Shown: piece by piece, positions 56,560 to 64,000 of the stretch
Layout: each line of letters opens with the position of its first letter
Position numbering within the stretch: position 1 is the stretch's first letter
Source: Protea cynaroides
Taxonomy: Eukaryota > Streptophyta > Magnoliopsida > Proteales > Proteaceae
Assembly (NCBI GenBank): GCA_028583415.1
Contig: CM053266.1
Span: 41,411,758 to 41,475,757, forward strand
DNA: 64,000 bases
Direction: 5' to 3'
Notes under the pieces: model-generated
What the model was told of the DNA's origin: nothing
What the model saw: the letters and a program-made list of their open reading frames with translations, nothing else
The model's database searches: none
Made by a program: the position numbers and the translations under genes

Positions 56560-57765
56560 ATTTTTTTTTTGATATTCTTAATAATGACTTTCTGAATTTT
56601 ATGTAGGTTTTTAATGTGGAAGAATTCTAGAAATCAAACGTGATCCAAAAATCAGATATGAAAAACTGATTTGAATTGAAACCAGAGAAGAAAGATTATC
56701 ACACATTGAAGGTTTACTATTAGAAGGATTTAACTGATTGTCAGAAATCTTGAGGAGAATATATACCTCTATGGAATATTACAAAGATTGACAAATCTAG
56801 AGGTGGCATTTGGTTAATGATGGAATGATTCTCTATCTAATCTAGGCAAGATGATTTTGTTTAATCTTTATTTTAATGTAATAAGGTTGCTAATTCTAGA
56901 CATACCAGTTTTAATCTTCTCTACTCTGACTATTTAAGCAATGTAAAGGCTACGTAATAGAGGATCCAAGAATTATTGAGAAGATAATTTTATTTCTTTT
57001 TTTTTTCTTTTCTATCATGTCTAGCTATGTTCTTTAATCGATTCAAGGGAATTCAATCCGATTAGTAAAATTATGAAACTCTGTTCTTAATTTTAATTAT
57101 TTTTCTATTCAAATATCTGTGTTTCTTAGTTTATCAAGTTAATTGTTGCATGATTCAGTTTATTAAGAGACCTATTAATTGATTGAGTTATGTGGTTTAT
57201 TGCTAACCTGAATCTATAATCCGTAATTGTTATGGAGTTCAGGAAAAATAGCAATTGAGCAGAACAATTATGATCCAAGTTTTTGTTACTTGCTTAAAGA
57301 AAACATAAAATTAATTAAATAATTTGACGCTTGTTAGATTGTTGTTCATCTTTAACTCCTTCCAAGAGTGTAATGCTATCAATAAATTCATGAGGATTGC
57401 TTAATATCAATTGATTTATTGATAAGAATTAAATTGTGTGCTGGGCTCAAATTAATGAAATTAGGGAAGGCAAGGATTGTCTCGTTTTTTGATAATCATT
57501 GGTTAAATATTTGAATAGACAATAATATAAATATATGAGGTCAGTGATCAATTTACAGCCGTGAATAAATTTCCTTGAATCGACATCATCTTTCATTGAA
57601 TTTTTGTTATTTAATTTTGTTGTCAATTAAATTACAGATGAAAATCCTCATTTTTCTTGATAAGTAGACAATTTGATTAACTAGTCTCTGTGAATCGATC
57701 TTTACTTATCATTACTATTTATTGTAGGTAGAGTAATTTATTTTTGATTGCGCTCAACATGCATC
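56560..57765. other. AT-rich, LTR-like segment inside the TIR element
   Basis: No coding potential. The right part (CTAGTCTCTGTGAATCGATC, then TATTGTAGGTAGAGTAATTT and TTGATTGCGCTCAACA) resembles the U5 end of plant LTR retrotransposons, and ACTATTTAAGCAATG near 56929 could be a TATA region. No second LTR, primer site or target duplication was found, so the assignment is weak. Confidence 0.3.
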
Positions 57766-57774
57766 AGAGACTCC

Positions 57775-58053
57775 CTAAAGTGATTCGAGCTTTCGGCGTG
57801 TGTGGACCAGAAGCATCACGCAATGGTATGTAATGATTGCAATGGATAAGATCATGAGAACGCCCAAGACCCAACCGGTCTTCTTGAAGTTGTAAGGGAG
57901 GCCGAGCACGCCAGCACTGACAATGGCAATGAAGACATTGGCAAAGGTCTTGGGATGGGAAGACAGCTGAGAATTCTTGTCGAGGAGGGGTGTATCTTCT
58001 TTGGGCATAGGTTGAAGGGCATTAGAAGATGAGCTACCTTTCTCCAACCCCAT
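57775..58053 (-). pseudogene. Truncated AVT3-type vacuolar amino-acid transporter (first ~92 codons)
   Basis: The fragment encodes the amino end of an Aa_trans family (AVT3/ANTL-like) transporter: an acidic cytosolic start with EDTPLL, then KTFANVFIAIVSAGVLGLPY (first membrane segment), FKKTGWVLGVLM, and a second hydrophobic stretch ending in CVMLLVHTRRKLES. Family members run to roughly 400-440 residues and move amino acids out of vacuoles. Here the frame stops at a TAG after LESL and the rest of the gene is absent. A (CT)n-rich sequence like a 5' untranslated leader continues upstream on the minus strand, beyond the inserted solo LTR (about 58905-58930). It lies inside the 55946-59637 TIR element, so gene capture is the likely origin. 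Not functional as a transporter. Confidence 0.8.
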
Positions 58054-58107
58054 TGATTGAATTTATTGATCCTTAAATCATATAAGCCCAATGTGAGTTT
58101 TCAGTAG

Positions 58108-58826
58108 TGTTATGGGGGAAAAACATCACCTAATGAAAATCTTACACATGGCATCAAAATTCACCTAGGCCAACCAGGTATGATAAAGTGGCACTCCGCT
58201 TTGTCTGCTCGGAGTCATAGTTTTATCCAAATACGTCTCCTGGGCGGAGGCATAGTCCTATCAGGATATGACACCGGTTGGAAGCATAGTCCTACTGGAT
58301 TACGTTGCTGGTCGAAGGTCAGAGTCCTAAGGCAACTAGGTTATGTCATAGCAGTCCTTCTCCTAGTACAATACGTATGTTGTCGATCATCACAGCCATA
58401 TAATCACTCGTATGGTGTCACGTGTCACTCTCATTACTGACCGACTTAGCTTCCTTAGCTACAGTCTCCTACTCCTATTCGGAGTCTATGACCTGGGTAT
58501 TCCTCAGAGCGACACCTGGTAGTCCTATTGGCTATCTACTTCCCAGAGTCTCGGTACTTTCATGCTTCTTGCCTACTCCTATAAATAGAGGACGACCCAT
58601 CAAGGTAAAAGAGGATTCACTCCATCTCTCATACACTCAAACTCTTTCTACGTTTCCCTCTCTTTAAATTGGAGATAACTTCCAGTTATCTCCTGACTGT
58701 TTACATTGAGAATCTGACTTAGGCATTGGAGTGTACCCGGGGCTTAGTTGCCCAACTCCCTTGTTTAACTTCTGTGATTGCAGGTTGCTCGGATTGCAGA
58801 CCGGTGGGACGATTTCCAACCTAACA
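58108..58826 (+). mobile_element. Solo LTR with perfect 5 bp target duplication
   Basis: A 719 bp unit starts TGTTATGGGGG, ends CCTAACA, and is flanked on both sides by AGTAG (58103-58107 and 58827-58831). It has an LTR promoter layout: TATAAATAGAGG at 58580, then a CT-rich leader and CTGACTTAGGCATTGGAGTG near 58705, a motif common in Ty3/gypsy LTRs. No internal retrotransposon sequence lies on either side, so this is the product of LTR-LTR recombination. It interrupts the leader region of the captured AVT3-like fragment, 54 bp upstream of that ATG. Confidence 0.85.
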
Positions 58827-58904
58827 AGTAGATATATGGATCTATTCATCAATTTTCCAAAAAATGCTGCACACCCAGAAAAGCCGAAAAACATAAACAA
58901 CCAG

Positions 58905-58930
58905 AGAGATAGAGAGAGAGAGAGAGAGAG
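58905..58930. repeat. (GA)n microsatellite
   Basis: A GA run which, read on the minus strand, is a CT-rich leader in front of the AVT3-like fragment once the solo LTR is discounted. Confidence 0.85.
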
Positions 58931-59553
58931 GGGGCTTGATTATCCTCTCCAGGGATGCGACAGAGTTGCAGAAGAGGAAGAGGACAGGGAATGGTGCTTA
59001 CTGAAAATTTCTCCACTCTTTGGTGAGTTGTTCCAGATTAATGGGTACATGTGACAGTATAATTGGGAATTTTGGATCGAGTTCGTTGTATAAAGCTTTC
59101 TGCATTTTTAACTTAATTGCCATGTTCATGATATCCGGTTGGTAGTAGGGTTTTATAATAGGGGAATTTTTCCACGTTCTTTCAATTTTGATCTGGACCA
59201 TTCAATTCTATGCTGATCTCCCTATATATAATCCTATACATAGGATCTAATTCTCTTTTAATTGGTTCGCTCCCATTCGATCCAAATTAAATTTCAGATC
59301 TAAGCTTTCCGGCAACAATCACTGTGGTAATCGTCAGGGAGGACTGGCGGTGAGGGAAGATGCTTGCGGCGGTGGTGTTACCTGCCACTGGCAGCAACAA
59401 GTGTACCTTTTTGTGGTGGAGGGTTTTGTTGCCAAAGATGAAGGAAAGAGGAAAGGTCAAATTATTATTTTTACCGAATTTTAAAATTTTTTAATTTATA
59501 ATATTAAGGGTAAAAATATCTATTAACATTTTAAGTGTTTTCTGTTAGTTAAG

Positions 59554-59637
59554 TGGGTGCGATTGATGATTTTCCAAACCTGTGGGTGGTAGATGATGTT
59601 AGCAATACTTCTTGGGGTTTAGATGAAATTTTTCCTA
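59554..59637. repeat. Right terminal inverted repeat of the TIR element
   Basis: Inverted partner of 55946-56020. It has a few extra bases (the CAATACTTCTTGGGG part) relative to the left arm. Confidence 0.7.
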
Positions 59638-61424
59638 TAAAAAAATTTCTATGAGAGAATTGGCAACACAGAAGGGCTCAGACCTTATTTTGATACATAG
59701 ATTTGTAGACCAGTGTGTTTTATGGCCATGCAGCTTTACTTACAACTGTTCTAATACTCTTATTGTCAAAAAAAAAAAAATTTCAATTAGTGGTGTTGGT
59801 GGAATTGAGGGGTGTCCTAAGTTCCTAACTATTATATCCTTCTGCGATAACAGGCATGAACATTTTTTTTTTTCCGGATAAACAAAATATTCATTCAATT
59901 AAAATAGGATTACAAGCTAAGAAATTGTTGATACAAAAATCTTTCAACCATGGAATGGATAATGGTTAATTGAACAACTCTGGAATTATTCTGACATTTT
60001 TAGCAAAGTAATGTACAATAGTATTTACACCCCTTGAAATAAAATAAAATTGACAGTTCTCAAAGGAAAATAAAATAAAATAAAATTGACACTTCTCAAA
60101 GGAAGCTGCCAAGTCAATAATTACAGGTATGAATAGGAGATATAAATATGGTGGTTTTCTTAATAATTAATCCCAGAGGGAAAAGGTGGTTCGTCCCCCT
60201 TTAGTAATGAATTTGTGGAAAGATGAGCAGTTTCCCAACATGTCAAAAAGCACGATACCTAATCTCGCATAATTATCATATTTTTACCAAAAAAAAAAAA
60301 AACCGTTGTCGTCCGTTCGGTGAGTCCAAAATTCAGTGAGTAGATTCGTGGTGTCATATCTTGCAAGTCACGGTTTAATTTTGGGAATGCTATCGTGGTA
60401 GGGTTGCAATTTTGGGAGTGAACCAATGGTCTAGATCGAGTTGGTTCAAATTTATTTAAAATTGAATCGGATGGAATTAATAGTGGATGTATTTCAGGTT
60501 AGCTTGTTATAATACTTATTGGTTTTCGATTAGTTTGGATTAGTCTGAAAATAAACCGTTAAGACGAATCGACTAAATACAAATCGAATTTCTTCCTTAC
60601 CCGAATTAAACTAAATGTTAGAGATTTGGACATATGGTGATTAAACCCATCAACACCAAAGTAAGATGAGATCCTTTACTAGGTTAGTAAATGAATCCAA
60701 AACTGAATCGGCCCGAAGTTAGCCCGATAATAAACTGACGCCAGACTGACCCGTTAGTTAATGTTCACAATGTAGCCCATGCGAAAAGACCACATCTTCT
60801 GCCATCGCAAAGAGAGGAGCCCTATAATAATTACCATGTGGCAGTCATAACAGTTGTACTAATTGGGTTCAAACATTGTATGTTGTCATCTAATTAGATC
60901 CATGGTTTTAATCAAGTCAAATTTCTTAATAAATTTTCAACTTTTTCTCTAAGTTGAGTTATTTCTATGACCAAAACTATTCCTATAAAAAAGAAAGAAA
61001 GAAAGAAATTATAGAAGTGAATTGTAAACAAAGAAAATATGACTTTTTTTTATTTTATTATTAGAAGACATAAACTCTACAAAATCAATACTCTACGAGT
61101 ATTTGCTTTCCACTTTATACATGCATGGGAAAAAGATGAATGACATGTTGAAGATATCGATTCTTGTACATTTATTCATGCATTATGGGAGATTCCCCCA
61201 AACCACACTAGCCCTACTTGTATTTATACAAAAAATGAAAAAAAAAATTAGAACAATCCAAACGTTACTGAAACATTGTGTTTAATATAAGATAAAGATA
61301 ACTATTTATTTTTTTGGTAGAAGATAAAGATAACTAATAACATGAAAAAAAAAATAGAAAAAAAAGGGGAACGAATTCAAACACGTGAGGGGAAGTAATC
61401 ACTGGTTGGTTTTGTAGAGGGAAT
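59638..61424. other. AT-rich intergenic DNA, nothing recognised
   Basis: Short frames, poly-A tracts and short repeated words such as a duplicated AAATAAAATTGACA-TTCTCAAAGGAA unit at about 60042-60103. No gene, RNA or complete mobile element could be supported. Confidence 0.5.
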
Positions 61425-61432
61425 GGTTTTGG

Positions 61433-61932
61433 GTAAGGGTGTCAAAATTGAAAATCAAACCGAATCAACTTGATTTGGATGGATCAAACTGAAATCGAAC
61501 CTTATTGAATAGGATTTGGGTTGTCTTTTAGAGCCTGATAAATAATTGAAATCATAACAGACAATTGATAAGTCTAAATCAAAACCGAACCAACCCTATG
61601 ATGGACAGATAAGAGTCCATTAAGTCAACATTTTATTAAATATACATGTTGGAAACCATTACGGAAATGAACCCGATAGAACCCATTAATCTAATTATTT
61701 TTACTACATATACATATAGTAAATCGAAACATAATTGATAGCGGACTGATAAGAGTCCATTAAGGCAGTTTGATACAAACTGATACTAAACCAGCCAGTT
61801 AACTAACATGTATAGTGCTGCATCCCACCCAATCTGAATCTTTTATTGAACAAGTTTGTGGCTGCCCTTAAAAAATTCGACACCACCTTGACCTTGAATG
61901 AAACCAACCTGAACCAATCCATTGACACCCCT
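61433..61932. mobile_element. Non-autonomous hAT-like element, 500 bp
   Basis: The ends are inverted: GTAAGGGTGTCAA at the left and TTGACACCCCT at the right. They carry the GGGTGTCAA terminus common in plant hAT-type MITEs, and the interior is rich in AACCGAA/GAACC words typical of that repeat class. The flanks GGTTTTGG (61425-61432) and GGTTGTGG (61933-61940) form an 8 bp duplication with one mismatch. No transposase. Confidence 0.65.
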
Positions 61933-61940
61933 GGTTGTGG

Positions 61941-64000
61941 TTATTTCAATAAAATAGTTTTTTCCATCCAAGGGTTTTAAAGTATGATTATGCATTATGC
62001 GCGCATATGACTGGACATGAAACTTTTGACCTAAAAATAATTAAACCACTTATGCTTTGAACCATTTTCCTTAGTGTGTCACAGACATACATACCAATTT
62101 TTTTTTGGTGGAAATGTCTCAAACACTGATTGGTTCTATAATGTATTTTGGAGGGTACAAATTTTATGTAATCCCATATAATAATAATTATGTTGATCAA
62201 ATCCATTTGGCTTTCATTCATTTAGCACTTTTACCTCACCCAACCGTTCTTTTCCTTGGTGAATGGTTCTATCATGGAGATGCCACCATGGAAATAACAT
62301 CCAAAGATACTAATATCACTACAATGGAAATCAAGAACATCACTATCAGAAAAGAGAAAAAAAGAAAAAAAAGAAAAAAGAACATTACTATCATGGGGGC
62401 ATCACTATGAAAGCAAAATGCATGCTTAATTTACTTTTGATTCATACACAGCCATAAAACAAAATCAAGAGATGAATATATGCTTTAAATATTTTTTTTT
62501 TGGGGGGGGGTGGAATATATGCTTACAAGTTAAAAATATGATGGAAAAAAAAAAAAAAACTAGGTTATACTTTGAAAATAATGTTTAGGACTTTGGAAAG
62601 AAACAAAATAATAACATATTCCTTTGTAGTGGTTTCTCTAATAAATCTTATGTATTTATATAAAATTTACATTCAATAGTATTCATTTAGTCAATAAAAT
62701 AATTAGGATTATTAGTTTAAGTAAAGTCTATAAAATCTAATTAAAAAATTATGTTCAAAATTAATTAGAAAAAAGAAAAGGAAAAAAAGAAGCTGCAAAA
62801 CAAAAGTTTTAAATATTGCTTAGCACCATTGTTGTTAGAAATTTTTTTTTTGTCAAGTCATTAATAATTTTCAAAGTAAAAAAGTCTTACTTGGATATCC
62901 AACAATTTTTTGAACAATTAATCATTCAATAAATGATTACTTTTGTCTAGTTAAAAATGAGATTGCATAAGTTGTTATAGCTAGATCATCTGTCAAGTTT
63001 AAGTTTAATTAGAGTTAGGCAAGTGGCAAAATAAATAAAAAGTTAAAAAATCCAAGTCTGTATGCGGACAATGGAAAAGTGCATGCCAATTTATAGATGG
63101 TTGACAGTTTGTGGATCCATGGATATACATGAATCGGTTTTTGATTGAATTTAAATTTAAAATTTTAATACATTATCAATCTAAATGTTGTTTTTTTTAT
63201 ATCAAATAAATAAAATTACCATATCATTGTACCAGGGACCAGGGTAGAATTATATATGTAAACTACATAAACTTATTTGATTGGTTATGAAGTGATAATT
63301 TTTTTATAAATAAAAATAAGGGAAATTTTTTATTTTTATTAAAAAAAAAAAAGAAGAAGGATAAAGGCCATCGTTTGCTTTACTTTTCTGGCCAACCACC
63401 GAGACACTATTTTATCCTTTTCTTTTTGTAAAGCAATCTTTCTAATGCTTTATGTTTCCCACATGATCACTTTAGAATATGGTGAAAAACTACAAACTGA
63501 AGTAAATAAAGCACAAAGATATAGTGCCAATAAAAATAAATTATTTTGATTCTTGGAGCACTCATGTCTCCACTTGTATCTACGAGGTATATCAACACGT
63601 GTTCAATAGTCAAAAGTTGACACCCCACCAAAAATGTAATGACTTTATATATTGTACTTTGGAGAAAAAAAAAAAAAAACTCAATACAATCTCATTTGTC
63701 TTTCAAATAATAGTTTTTAATCCTCCCCTCAGGATGCCTTATTTTATTTTATGGGTCTGATATCCCATGGATAGGGATCAGGTATGGGGCAAGGAACTGG
63801 ATTCTATTATGTATATATATAATTGAAGTGATACTCATTTGAGAATAAGCCCAATAAAATGAGTCTTGAGAAAAGGTTTTTTGAGTAGGAGAGTGGAAGC
63901 TACGTCAATATCTCACTCATTCTCTCCTTTCTTTTCTTCTTACTAAATGATTCATTGTCACAGCTAACATTCATATTCCAATGCTACTCAAAAATCCCTC
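61941..64000. other. AT-rich intergenic DNA to the window end
   Basis: No recognisable coding sequence. Poly-A/T and poly-G tracts are present (for example near 62492-62510). The last 200 bp, with TATATATATAATTG and a CT-rich TCTCTCCTTTCTTTTCTTC stretch, could be part of a repeat or promoter continuing past the window. Confidence 0.45.

Larger units (their letters stand above)
55946..59637. mobile_element. Mutator-like TIR element carrying a gene fragment (Pack-MULE-like)
   Basis: Inverted repeats of roughly 75-84 bp bound a 3.7 kb segment: left 55946-56020, right 59554-59637. Shared blocks, read inward from each end, are AAAAATTTCA-CTA-ACCC, TTGCTAACATCATCTACCAC, AGGTTTG-AAAATCATCAA and CACCCA. 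The flanking nine bases (TAAAAATAA and TAAAAAAAT) are similar but of low complexity. Long TIRs with captured gene DNA are the hallmark of Pack-MULEs, and this one encloses the amino end of an AVT3-type transporter gene (57775-58053). A solo LTR (58108-58826) has inserted inside. No transposase is recognised. Two independent inverted MITE copies remain an alternative. Confidence 0.55.

Noticed and set aside
1..64000. CRISPR arrays, operons, phage-type or bacterial defence systems
   Set aside because: The window is spliced plant nuclear DNA; repeats present are microsatellites, tandem duplications and eukaryotic transposons.

Overview
This is a stretch of plant nuclear genome, an angiosperm and probably not a grass. 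The evidence is spliced genes with canonical plant GT-AG introns, AT-rich intergenic DNA, (CT)n/(TA)n microsatellites, LTR retrotransposons, SINE/LINE/MITE remnants, and inserted fragments of both plastid and mitochondrial DNA. The species cannot be fixed from the sequence alone.

Layout. 1-6.2 kb: AT-rich, no gene recognised; holds a ~100 bp mitochondrial rrn18 fragment and a probable 5' leader zone. 6.2-24.6 kb: a 13-exon MATE transporter gene (DTX42/AtMATE-FRD3 clade, citrate-type), + strand, with an intact reconstructed reading frame of 526 codons. It is spread over 18 kb by a 6.6 kb intron 2, a 4.8 kb intron 7 (SINE plus a Ty1/copia element with two 218 bp LTRs) and a 2.1 kb intron 8 (plastid psbD and trnS-GGA fragments). 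24.6-36.3 kb: gene-free repeats. 36.3-40.8 kb: a second, compact copy of the same MATE gene (545 codons) in the same orientation; exons 2-12 have exactly the same lengths as in the first copy, so the two are a tandem duplication. 40.8-46.7 kb: intergenic, with an Au-like SINE. 46.7-48.9 kb: a minus-strand, intronless-coding ankyrin + tandem CCCH zinc-finger protein (733 aa, TZF7/C3H30 type) with a leader region to about 50.2 kb. 50.2-64 kb: repeat-rich, with a 5'-truncated LINE, several MITEs and a ~3.7 kb Mutator-like TIR element that holds the amino end of an AVT3-type amino-acid transporter gene and a solo LTR with a perfect 5 bp target duplication.

Function. The two MATE genes would act in the same process (proton-coupled citrate export, known in this clade for aluminium exclusion and iron movement in xylem). 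The CCCH protein is an unrelated RNA-binding stress regulator that happens to be the next gene, converging on the second MATE copy. I see no gene cluster or wholly new system. The most unusual content is the structural contrast between the two MATE copies, the GC-AG intron in the first, and the apparent gene-capturing TIR element near the right end. All exon joins, alignments and mismatch counts were made by eye.
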